38,497 nucleotides of DNA, taken from a virus. The notes below the pieces were generated by a model. The model did no database searches and was not told the origin of the DNA. It saw only the letters and a program-made list of their open reading frames with translations. Position numbers and translations under genes: made by a program. How positions within the stretch are numbered: the stretch's first letter is position 1; each line of letters starts with the position of its first letter. Shown here piece by piece: positions 5,673-10,728 of this stretch. The stretch lies in IMG/VR virus record IMGVR_UViG_3300008448_000247, positions 1-38,497 of that record; one strand, 5' to 3'.

Positions 5673-5745
5673 GCTTCATTAGCTCAATGGTTAGAGCTCC
5701 TGTTTTGTAAACAGGGGGTTGTTGGTTCGAGTCCGACATGGAGCT
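5673..5745 (+). tRNA. tRNA-Thr (TGT)
   Basis: Acceptor GCTTCAT/ATGGAGC, anticodon arm CCTGT-TTTGTAA-ACAGG, T arm GTTGG-TTCGAGT-CCGAC, discriminator T followed by C. Confidence 0.93.
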
Positions 5746-5755
5746 CAATTTTTAT

Positions 5756-5829
5756 ATCCATATAGCTCAATTGGTTAGAGCATCACACTGATAATGTGAA
5801 GGTTACAGGTTCAAGTCCCGTTATGGATA
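5756..5829 (+). tRNA. tRNA-Ile (GAT)
   Basis: Acceptor ATCCATA/TATGGAT, anticodon arm TCACA-CTGATAA-TGTGA, T arm ACAGG-TTCAAGT-CCCGT with one mismatch, discriminator A followed by C. Confidence 0.92.
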
Positions 5830-5838
5830 CTTTTATAT

Positions 5839-5913
5839 CTAGGTGTCGGGCAGATGGTTATACCCGCCTGGTTTGGGACCAGGATGTCGCAGGTTCGAAT
5901 CCTGCCACTTAGA
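5839..5913 (+). tRNA. tRNA-Pro (TGG)
   Basis: Acceptor CTAGGTG/CACTTAG, anticodon arm CCTGG-TTTGGGA-CCAGG, T arm GCAGG-TTCGAAT-CCTGC, discriminator A followed by C. Confidence 0.92.
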
Positions 5914-5919
5914 CAACAT

Positions 5920-5992
5920 GGGCCGGTAGCTTAAATGGCTAAAGCGCTGCACTTGCAATGCGGAGGATTGGGTTCGAGTCCCACCGTGTCCA
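5920..5992 (+). tRNA. tRNA-Ala (TGC)
   Basis: Anticodon arm CTGCA-CTTGCAA-TGCGG, D arm GCTT/AAGC, T loop TTCGAGT. The acceptor GGGCCGG pairs imperfectly with CCGTGTCC and seems to need a bulged T, so the 3' side may carry a one-base insertion. Discriminator A is followed by C. Confidence 0.85.
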
Positions 5993-6001
5993 CTACAAAA
6001 T

Positions 6002-6074
6002 GCTTCTATAGCTCAATGGTGAGAGCAGGACGCTTATATCGTCAAGGTTACAAGTTCGAGTCTTGTTAGAAGTA
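6002..6074 (+). tRNA. tRNA-Ile (TAT)
   Basis: Acceptor GCTTCTA/TAGAAGT, anticodon loop CTTATAT on a GACG/CGTC stem, T arm ACAAG-TTCGAGT-CTTGT, discriminator A followed by C. A TAT anticodon reads ATA directly, a codon frequent in this AT-rich phage, and avoids the lysidine-modified CAT route of most bacteria. Confidence 0.88.
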
Positions 6075-6080
6075 CTATAT

Positions 6081-6154
6081 GCACTCTTAGCTCAGCTGGA
6101 AGTAGCGCTTGCCTTACATGCAAGAGGTCGTAGGTTCGATCCCTACAGGGTGTA
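6081..6154 (+). tRNA. tRNA-Val (TAC)
   Basis: Acceptor GCACTCT/AGGGTGT, anticodon arm CTTGC-CTTACAT-GCAAG, T arm GTAGG-TTCGATC-CCTAC, discriminator A followed by C. Confidence 0.93.
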
Positions 6155-6162
6155 CTAAAAAT

Positions 6163-6235
6163 GGAGTCGTAGCTCAATTGGTAGAGCGGTAGGTTGAAGG
6201 TCTACGCGTTGGCGGTTCGAGTCCGTCCGACTCCG
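6163..6235 (+). tRNA. tRNA-Phe (GAA)
   Basis: Acceptor GGAGTCG/CGACTCC, anticodon arm GTAGG-TTGAAGG-TCTAC, T arm GGCGG-TTCGAGT-CCGTC, discriminator G followed by C. The 86-base spacer after it (6236-6321) holds no gene I can see; GTGACCTTA and TAAGGTGAC there are near-complementary. Confidence 0.92.
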
Positions 6236-6321
6236 CAAGTATAATGTACGTCGGTGTGACCTTAAACGTCCGAAATTAAATAATACAGGATAAGGTGACA
6301 AATCTGGAGAGACAGGTATAT

Positions 6322-6393
6322 GCGGGTATAGTATAATGGTTATTATGATAGCCTTCCAAGCCTTAGATGTCAGTTCGATTCTGACTACCCGCT
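6322..6393 (+). tRNA. tRNA-Gly (TCC)
   Basis: Acceptor GCGGGTA/TACCCGC, anticodon loop CTTCCAA, T arm GTCAG-TTCGATT-CTGAC, discriminator T followed by C. The anticodon stem (ATAGC/GCCTT) is weak, with two mismatches, so function may be impaired or the stem may be rearranged. Confidence 0.85.
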
Positions 6394-6402
6394 CTTTTTT
6401 AT

Positions 6403-6477
6403 TGCCTTGTCATGTATAATGGCTTAATACGCTAGACTTTGACTCTAGAGATAGTGGTTCGATTCCATTCAGGGCAA
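6403..6477 (+). tRNA. tRNA-Gln (TTG)
   Basis: Acceptor TGCCTTG/CAGGGCA, anticodon arm CTAGA-CTTTGAC-TCTAG, T arm AGTGG-TTCGATT-CCATT, discriminator A followed by C. Confidence 0.92.
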
Positions 6478-6483
6478 CTTTAT

Positions 6484-6581
6484 AGAGGGGTTCTCAGAGA
6501 GAATACAGGGTACCTGACACGGTCTTGAAAACCGTTCGCTCGCCGAGAGGTGAGGTGTGAGTTCGAATCTCACTCCCTCTG
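6484..6581 (+). tRNA. tRNA-Ser (TGA)
   Basis: Class II tRNA with a long GC-rich variable arm. Acceptor AGAGGGG/TCCCTCT, anticodon arm ACGGT-CTTGAAA-ACCGT, T arm GTGAG-TTCGAAT-CTCAC, discriminator G (as expected for Ser) followed by C. Confidence 0.93.
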
Positions 6582-6599
6582 CTTATTGTTTTTAAAAAT

Positions 6600-6672
6600 C
6601 GAAGCCGTGGTGTAATGGCGTGCATATCACACTGTCACTGTGAAGGTTGGGGTTCGAACCCCCCGGTTTCGA
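6600..6672 (+). tRNA. tRNA-Asp (GTC)
   Basis: Acceptor CGAAGCC/GGTTTCG, anticodon arm TCACA-CTGTCAC-TGTGA, T arm TGGGG-TTCGAAC-CCCCC with one T-C mismatch, discriminator A followed by C. Confidence 0.9.
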
Positions 6673-6679
6673 CTTATTT

Positions 6680-6761
6680 GCCCTGGTGGTGGAAATGGTA
6701 GTCACGCTGGTCTTAGAAACCAGTGCCTACGGGCGTGAGGGTTCGACTCCCTCCTAGGGTA
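6680..6761 (+). tRNA. tRNA-Leu (TAG)
   Basis: Class II. Acceptor GCCCTGG/CTAGGGT, anticodon arm CTGGT-CTTAGAA-ACCAG, variable arm around TGCCTACGGGCG, T arm GAGGG-TTCGACT-CCCTC, discriminator A followed by C. Confidence 0.92.
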
Positions 6762-6767
6762 CTATTT

Positions 6768-6853
6768 GCCGGGATGATGGAATTGGTAGTCATGCTAGAC
6801 TTAAAATCTAGTGGGTCGTAAGACCCGTGCGGGTTCGACTCCCGCTCCCGGTA
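6768..6853 (+). tRNA. tRNA-Leu (TAA)
   Basis: Class II. Acceptor GCCGGGA/TCCCGGT, anticodon arm CTAGA-CTTAAAA-TCTAG, variable arm GGGTC/GACCC, T arm GCGGG-TTCGACT-CCCGC, discriminator A followed by C. Confidence 0.93.
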
Positions 6854-6863
6854 CTATTACATG

Positions 6864-6937
6864 GTGTCGTTTGACAAGCGGTCTAAGTCGCCTGTCTGTG
6901 AAACAGGCCATCACCAGTTCGAATCTGGTACGACACA
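6864..6937 (+). tRNA. tRNA-His (GTG)
   Basis: Acceptor GTGTCGT/ACGACAC, anticodon arm CCTGT-CTGTGAA-ACAGG, T arm ACCAG-TTCGAAT-CTGGT. A G at 6863 can serve as the G-1 typical of tRNA-His, but it faces discriminator A rather than C. Confidence 0.92.
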
Positions 6938-6944
6938 CTTATTT

Positions 6945-7032
6945 GGAGAGTAATCCTTGACGGTGATAGGGTCCGCCTGCTAAGCGAGATGTTCGGGTAA
7001 AACCGGATTTGGTTCGACTCCAATGCTCTCCG
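6945..7032 (+). tRNA. tRNA-Ser (GCT)
   Basis: Class II. Acceptor GGAGAGT/GCTCTCC, anticodon loop CTGCTAA, variable arm around TTCGGGTAAAACCGGA, T arm TTTGG-TTCGACT-CCAAT with a terminal mismatch, discriminator G followed by C. Confidence 0.9.
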
Positions 7033-7040
7033 CATTTTAT

Positions 7041-7112
7041 GCCTCTATCGTTCAACGGATAGGACAAGCGCCTTCTAAGCGTTTAATACAGGTTCGAGTC
7101 CTGTTAGGGGTA
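7041..7112 (+). tRNA. tRNA-Arg (TCT)
   Basis: Acceptor GCCTCTA/TAGGGGT, anticodon arm AGCGC-CTTCTAA-GCGTT, T arm ACAGG-TTCGAGT-CCTGT, discriminator A followed by C. The spacer after it contains TATTTATAATAA (from 7115), the late-type motif. Confidence 0.92.
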
Positions 7113-7127
7113 CTATTTATAATAAAC

Positions 7128-7200
7128 GCCCTGTTAGTTCAACTGGATAGAACACTTGACTACGGATCAAGAAATAGGAGTTCGAATCTCTTACGGGGTA
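7128..7200 (+). tRNA. tRNA-Arg (ACG)
   Basis: Acceptor GCCCTGT/ACGGGGT, anticodon arm CTTGA-CTACGGA-TCAAG, T arm AGGAG-TTCGAAT-CTCTT, discriminator A followed by C. The A34 requires host TadA deamination to inosine to read CGC and CGA. Confidence 0.92.
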
Positions 7201-7209
7201 CTAATAATT

Positions 7210-7282
7210 GGCTAGATGTCTGAGTGGTTTTAAGTACAGAGTTGCAACCTCTGTTACGTGGGTTCGAATCCTACTCTAGCCT
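7210..7282 (+). tRNA. tRNA-Cys (GCA)
   Basis: Acceptor GGCTAGA/TCTAGCC, anticodon arm CAGAG-TTGCAAC-CTCTG, T arm GTGGG-TTCGAAT-CCTAC, discriminator T followed by C. It ends only 10 bases before the Shine-Dalgarno of the YkuK-like gene. Confidence 0.92.
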
Positions 7283-7292
7283 CAAATTAAAA

Positions 7293-7298
7293 AGGAGG
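7293..7298 (+). promoter_or_regulatory. strong Shine-Dalgarno, unusual for this genome
   Basis: AGGAGG lies 5 bases before the ATG at 7304. Other genes in the window have A-rich leaders, overlapping starts or near-leaderless starts, so this is the one gene with a textbook ribosome binding site. Confidence 0.8.
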
Positions 7299-7303
7299 GT
7301 TCT

Positions 7304-7762
7304 ATGAACTTACAGTTTAAAAGTCTTTCAACAAGAAAAGACATTGATTTAGTTCCATACATTAAAGATTTCTTATCTAAAAATGAGAATACATCTATCC
7401 TTATAGGTAGTGATTCTCAAAACAGAAAAGATAAGACAACTTACGCTGTAGTAATTGTATTACATAACCCAGGAAAAGGAGGACACGTTCTTTATGCTAA
7501 AGACATTGTGTCTCGTATTTCTGATAGGTTCACACGTTTATGGAATGAAGTTGAATATTCAATTGTATTAGCTGAGTACTTAACTAGTAATGGTATTCGA
7601 AAACCTAATTTCATAGACATTGACTTAAACCCAGATCCAAAGTACAAATCAAATCAAGTACTTAGATCAGCATTAGGTTATATTGAAGCGATGGGATATA
7701 CGCCTCGTTGTAAACCGAACGCTATGGTTGCATCATATGTAGCAGATGCTCTTTGTAAATAA
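7304..7762 (+). CDS. YkuK-like (DUF458) RNase H-fold protein
   Basis: The 152-aa protein matches the YkuK/DUF458 pattern: I-G-S-D-S-Q at residues 34-39 on the first strand, followed by TTYAVVIVLHNPGKGGHVLY, a helix with NEVEYS (81-86), and DIDLNPDPKYKSN with acidic residues 105 and 107. The family has an RNase H-like fold whose clustered acids could bind metal, so a nuclease acting on RNA or DNA is plausible, but its role is not established. It sits inside the stable-RNA island, between tRNA-Cys and tRNA-Met, with no visible promoter of its own, so it is probably read from the tRNA transcript. This suggests a link to tRNA processing or turnover. Confidence 0.7.
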   Translation: MNLQFKSLSTRKDIDLVPYIKDFLSKNENTSILIGSDSQNRKDKTTYAVVIVLHNPGKGGHVLYAKDIVSRISDRFTRLWNEVEYSIVLAEYLTSNGIRKPNFIDIDLNPDPKYKSNQVLRSALGYIEAMGYTPRCKPNAMVASYVADALCK

Positions 7763-7764
7763 AG

Positions 7765-7796
7765 TTTGGCCTTCTGAGAAAAAGATGTTATATTAA
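7765..7796 (+). promoter_or_regulatory. phage promoter (TTTG-N20-TATATTAA)
   Basis: TTTG at 7765-7768 and TATATTAA at 7789-7796 are spaced by 20 nt. The tRNA-Met begins 13 bases later. Confidence 0.75.
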
Positions 7797-7808
7797 CAAT
7801 GTTAATAA

Positions 7809-7882
7809 GCGCCTGTAGCTCAATTGGTTAGAGCAGCTGACTCATAATCAGCAGGTCATAGGTTCGATTCCTATCAGGCGCA
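7809..7882 (+). tRNA. tRNA-Met (CAT)
   Basis: Acceptor GCGCCTG/CAGGCGC fully paired, anticodon arm GCTGA-CTCATAA-TCAGC, T arm ATAGG-TTCGATT-CCTAT, discriminator A followed by C. It has its own promoter and may be the elongator Met or a lysidine-type Ile tRNA. Confidence 0.93.
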
Positions 7883-7914
7883 CAAAAAAGAGGTTAAAGG
7901 AAAGTAAAAAATAA

Positions 7915-7946
7915 TTTGGCTCTTTAAAAATCTTATGTTATATTAA
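7915..7946 (+). promoter_or_regulatory. phage promoter of the large RNA
   Basis: TTTG at 7915-7918 and TATATTAA at 7939-7946 are spaced by 20 nt. Transcription should start near 7950 and run into the structured RNA. Confidence 0.75.
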
Positions 7947-7973
7947 TAATATAAGAAATTAAGAAAAACAAAA

Positions 7974-7988
7974 CGTTCTTTGAAAATA
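7974..7988 (+). promoter_or_regulatory. boxA-like site in the leader of the large RNA
   Basis: CGTTCTTTGAAAATA lies about 25 nt after the predicted transcription start. The GTTCTTTGA core resembles boxA of rRNA leaders and the 4987 site before the tRNA array. It could make the polymerase resistant to termination through this long untranslated RNA. Confidence 0.45.
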
Positions 7989-8365
7989 TTATTATCCATT
8001 CAATGAATAATTAGCCCCTCAAAGCTCTTCGGAGCCGCCAAGGTTAGTTTGAAGTTGATAAATGATAATCGGCCGCCTATGGTCGTTAAATAAACTGGGA
8101 AACCAGGATAAAGTGAGCTACTTGACTGAAGTAGTTTGCGGTTCGAAGCAATTTGAACTCGAGTAGGCAAGCGAGATATCATTTGACCTTTAGTATCGAG
8201 GGTAACACTGTAGAGAAAATGTGTTGGGTGACTAAGCGATGTGGGTCGTTTAGTTGAGTTCGGAAGAACAATAAGAATAACTCGTAGATATCAAGTAAGA
8301 AATGTCGCCATCCAGCTTCATAATTGCGGGTATCAATATAAGAGGGATCTTAAAACCGAAAGGTA

Positions 8366-8380
8366 TGTTAGAGTACAGGT
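8366..8380 (+). repeat. 15-nt repeat in large RNA, copy 1
   Basis: TGTTAGAGTACAGGT is identical to 8796-8810, 430 bases downstream. This copy directly follows the ACC-GAAA-GGT hairpin. Confidence 0.85.
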
Positions 8381-8795
8381 GGTGCTGTTACTAACCTTGA
8401 TTCAAGTCTACCAAGACTCGTTTCACGAAGGAATCTTAAAATATGGAGGTGGGGACACTTCAGAGAGTAGTTGAGTATTGACTCGTTCAAAAGATGAGTT
8501 AGCTTAGGGTAAGCCACTACTTTCACAATCCACAAGTCAAAACTTAAGGACTTCACTTTTAATGAACAATTCTAAGTAAAAAATTAAGCATAAGCGCTTA
8601 CCAGTCACGGACGAAAATTGCCTACATAGTATCCGGTTGTCGGGTGCCAGTTTAGACCGCAAGTTTAAATTGATATCTCCGAAAGGTCTATAACACCGCA
8701 AGTGTGAATCAGCTCGGCAGGGTTGAGTAGAATAAGTAAGAGGTGAGTAGTCCAAACAAGTGACTTTAAGAGTGGTTCACTTAAATAACCGGCAT

Positions 8796-8810
8796 TGTTA
8801 GAGTACAGGT
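8796..8810 (+). repeat. 15-nt repeat in large RNA, copy 2
   Basis: TGTTAGAGTACAGGT is repeated exactly here. In this copy GTTAGA can pair with TCTAAC at 8855-8860. Exact conservation of two copies suggests a structural motif used twice, such as a tertiary contact or an intermolecular interface. Confidence 0.85.
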
Positions 8811-8902
8811 CAAAAGCTTGTGGATATAAAGGGAAACAATAATCCGATTAAAGTTCTAACACCAAACGTGTAATCTCAGCGTTTTCTAAAAAACTAAGTT
8901 AA

Positions 8903-8925
8903 AGCGGCTTTAAGCCGCTATCTTT
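8903..8925 (+). terminator. terminator of the large RNA
   Basis: AGCGGC (8903-8908) pairs with GCCGCT (8914-8919) around TTTAA; one or two further A-T pairs extend the stem. The T-rich tail ATCTTTATTCT is imperfect. It lies at the 3' end of the structured region. Confidence 0.65.
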
Positions 8926-8994
8926 ATTCTATACAATATTGCTATATAAAATCACAATAAGTCGTTTAACCCCGTTATTTCCCCACTTTAAACA

Positions 8995-9002
8995 TATTTA
9001 TA
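8995..9002 (+). promoter_or_regulatory. late-type motif TATTTATA, 3 nt before ATG
   Basis: TATTTATA is followed by TAT and the ATG at 9006. It lies after the terminator of the large RNA, where a new promoter is needed. Confidence 0.5.
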
Positions 9003-9005
9003 TAT

Positions 9006-9413
9006 ATGGATATAAACAAAATTTTTGAGAATTTTAAACCTGAAGATGAGGTTAATGAAACAACACAAGTAGTTCTAGATGGTCCTATAATGTGGATAGG
9101 TATGTTTAAAAAACTTATAGTTAACTATGAGATTTTTACTAAACAGATAATTATGTTTTTTAGAATGTCTAATCAAGACCTGGATATGGATGATATAGAA
9201 CGAGCTAGTAGTTATATGGTTTATACTAGAGCGTATGATAATCTAACTAAGTTAGACCTTGAAGACTCAATACATTTAGAAGCATTAAAACTTTATTCAG
9301 ATGAATCTTTTAGAACTGCTTTAAGAAATGCTCTTAAGTATTTTGAAAGTATTGAAGAATATGAGAAATGTGCTTCCTTAAAGAAAGTTCAAACTGCTGT
9401 GAACTTTTCTTAA
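9006..9413 (+). CDS. hypothetical protein
   Basis: The 135-aa protein is predicted to be mostly helical, with a hydrophobic central part (GPIMWIGMFKKLIVNYEIFT) and a C-terminal helix pair ending FESIEEYEKCASLKKVQ, which loosely recalls the UvrB/UvrC interaction motif but is too weak a match to assign. The ATG is 3 bases after a TATTTATA motif, so the mRNA may be leaderless. A promoter-like sequence follows its stop, so it is probably monocistronic. Function is unknown. Confidence 0.7.
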   Translation: MDINKIFENFKPEDEVNETTQVVLDGPIMWIGMFKKLIVNYEIFTKQIIMFFRMSNQDLDMDDIERASSYMVYTRAYDNLTKLDLEDSIHLEALKLYSDESFRTALRNALKYFESIEEYEKCASLKKVQTAVNFS

Positions 9414-9419
9414 AAGTAA

Positions 9420-9451
9420 CTTGGCTCTAAAGTAACTTTATAGTATAGTAT
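9420..9451 (+). promoter_or_regulatory. weaker copy of the phage promoter
   Basis: CTTGGC (from 9420) replaces TTTGGC, and TATAGTAT begins at 9444 with the same 20-nt spacing. It could drive the operon that includes the HD phosphohydrolase and the late sigma factor. Confidence 0.5.
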
Positions 9452-9498
9452 AGATACGGGTTATGACAAAAACGTTATAACGTTAATAAATTATTACT

Positions 9499-9684
9499 AT
9501 GAAAAACAGAGACGGAGTACTTAGACAACTAAATAAGATTGAATCAAGTACTAACAAATTAAATTTTTTTGTCAAACAGGGGCAACCAATTGAAGAGTAT
9601 ATGAAGGTACTTGATGAAATGCGAGAAGCAGTAGATCAAGCTCGTTTATATATTGAAAGTGAACCAATGACTTATAATCAATAA
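9499..9684 (+). CDS. small helical protein
   Basis: The 61-aa product (starting MKNRDGVLRQLNKIESSTNK) is charged and helical with no membrane segment; heptad-like spacing in LRQLNKIESSTNKLNFF hints at a short coiled coil. It stands 48 bases after the 9420 promoter and 1 base before the HD-domain gene, so it is the first gene of that operon. Function is unknown. Confidence 0.62.
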   Translation: MKNRDGVLRQLNKIESSTNKLNFFVKQGQPIEEYMKVLDEMREAVDQARLYIESEPMTYNQ

Positions 9685-9685
9685 T

Positions 9686-10456
9686 ATGAAACTAACAGCA
9701 GAACAAATTTTAGAAAACTGGGAAGAGTTTTTAGGTAATATTGAAGTATATATTACTGGAGATAGAAAAGACCAACTATTAGCTTTCTATGAGAAATACG
9801 CTGAACGCATTATGATGATGCCTGCAGCTCATAAAAAAGAATACCACAACTCATTTCCAGGTGGTTACGTTGAACACGTTAACCGAGTAGTTCAAGGAGC
9901 ACTTAAATTACATTATGTATGGGAAGAAATGGGAGTAGATACTTCTACTTACACTCTTGAAGAATTAGTATTTTCAGCTTTAAACCATGACTTAGGAAAA
10001 ATGGGTGATGAAAATAATGACGCTTATATTCCTCAGGACGACCAATGGAGAAAAGATAAATTAGGTGAAGATTATAAATTCAATGATAAACTTGAGTATA
10101 TGTCTGTACCAGATAGAGGTATTCACCTCTTAATGACTCATGGTATTATGATGTCACGTAACGAGTGGTTAGCAATTAAACTACATGATGGTTTATATGA
10201 TGAAGCAAATAAATCATATTTAATGTCATTTAACCCAGAAACAAAACCTCGTACTTCACTAATTTACATTGTACACCAAGCTGACTTAATGGCAGCTCGA
10301 ATTGAATTTGAGCGTGAATGGAACCCTAAACTTAAAAAAGGGAATATTAAAGCTCCAATCAATACTAAAGTAAATGAGAAAAAAGCTCCAATTAAAACTA
10401 AAGCACTTAGTAATATTAAGAGTGATAGTTTAAAAAATATTTTTGACAAACTATGA
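9686..10456 (+). CDS. HD-domain phosphohydrolase
   Basis: The 256-aa protein has the HD-superfamily metal ligands in order: H64 in SFPGGYVEHVNRV, the H101-D102 doublet in ALNHDLGKMG, later histidines at 152 and 167, and D200 in VHQADLMAARIEFE. These proteins hydrolyse phosphoester bonds, often of nucleotides; phage versions may act on dNTPs or alarmones, but the substrate here cannot be read from sequence. The last 45 residues are a basic, K-rich tail. The stop overlaps the next start by 4 bases, coupling it to the membrane protein and sigma factor genes. Confidence 0.85.
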   Translation: MKLTAEQILENWEEFLGNIEVYITGDRKDQLLAFYEKYAERIMMMPAAHKKEYHNSFPGGYVEHVNRVVQGALKLHYVWEEMGVDTSTYTLEELVFSALNHDLGKMGDENNDAYIPQDDQWRKDKLGEDYKFNDKLEYMSVPDRGIHLLMTHGIMMSRNEWLAIKLHDGLYDEANKSYLMSFNPETKPRTSLIYIVHQADLMAARIEFEREWNPKLKKGNIKAPINTKVNEKKAPIKTKALSNIKSDSLKNIFDKL

Positions 10457-10728
10457 TAAGTTTAATAATTATATTAGGTTTAGCGGTCGTGATCTTAGGA
10501 TACACGACCTTTAACCTTCTTAAAAAGAATGAGCGTCAAGAAGATATTCTGACCAGTTATATGGTTTATTTAAATAAAATATCTGAGATAATTGAAATGT
10601 CTGATCAAAAACTTAAAGAAGTAGACGCTCGAGGACATTTCCAAGCAGATGATGAAGTTGGTTTTTTCTTTCAGTCTGTTAAACAAATCCAAGAAGTATT
10701 AAACAAATTTAAAGTAAAAGATTTATGA
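10453..10728 (+). CDS. membrane-anchored small protein upstream of sigma factor
   Basis: The 91-aa protein has one N-terminal hydrophobic segment (residues 2-22, ISLIIILGLAVVILGYTTF), a basic stop-transfer region (KKNERQ) and a cytoplasmic helical part with the signature QADDEVGFFFQSVKQI at about residues 58-73. I recognise this D-D-E-V-G-F-F-F pattern as recurring in T4-like phage proteins of unknown function. It overlaps both neighbours by ATGA-type junctions, so it is translated together with the sigma factor. Confidence 0.75.
   Translation: MISLIIILGLAVVILGYTTFNLLKKNERQEDILTSYMVYLNKISEIIEMSDQKLKEVDARGHFQADDEVGFFFQSVKQIQEVLNKFKVKDL

Larger units (their letters stand above)
7950..8925 (+). 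ncRNA. large structured non-coding RNA, family unassigned
   Basis: About 0.97 kb between promoter 7915 and terminator 8903 has no credible protein gene but is dense in stable hairpins. Examples: GCTC-TTCG-GAGC (8024-8035), CTGG-GAAA-CCAG (8095-8106), CTACTT/AAGTAG (8118-8134), TTGC/GCAA with a T-loop-like GGTTCGAA (8136-8151), AACAC/GTGTT (8204-8225), GTTC-GGAA-GAAC (8258-8269), ACC-GAAA-GGT (8355-8364), CTTG/CAAG (8396-8406), GCTTA/TAAGC (8502-8514), TAAGC/GCTTA (8585-8600), TAGACC/GGTCTA (8653-8690), ACAC/GTGT (8693-8705) and AAGTGA/TCACTT (8758-8782). Several loops are GNRA or UUCG. Base composition is richer in G and C than nearby genes. Size, phage context and tRNA neighbours recall GOLLD and ROOL RNAs, which assemble into RNA-only multimers; I cannot confirm membership. 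It lacks 16S/23S, RNase P and tmRNA signatures. Confidence 0.75.

Noticed and set aside
8241-8474. A 77-codon + strand ORF inside the large RNA
   Set aside because: It spans several perfect hairpins, including GTTC-GGAA-GAAC and one copy of the 15-nt repeat, has composition unlike the coding genes, and has no leader typical of genes here. Minus-strand ORFs at 8000-8755 are rejected for the same reason.
7950-8925. Ribosomal RNA, RNase P RNA, tmRNA or a self-splicing intron
   Set aside because: I do not find the universal rRNA words, the RNase P core, the tmRNA tRNA-like ends, or exon continuity on both sides. The AATTGCGGG at 8322-8330 is like a group I P element but the partner elements were not found.
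10264-10449. Minus-strand ORFs throughout the window (for example here, 14506-14691, 32365-32604, 36408-36710)
   Set aside because: Each lies opposite a well-supported + strand gene, has low-complexity or hydrophobic chance composition, and none has a promoter or family motif.
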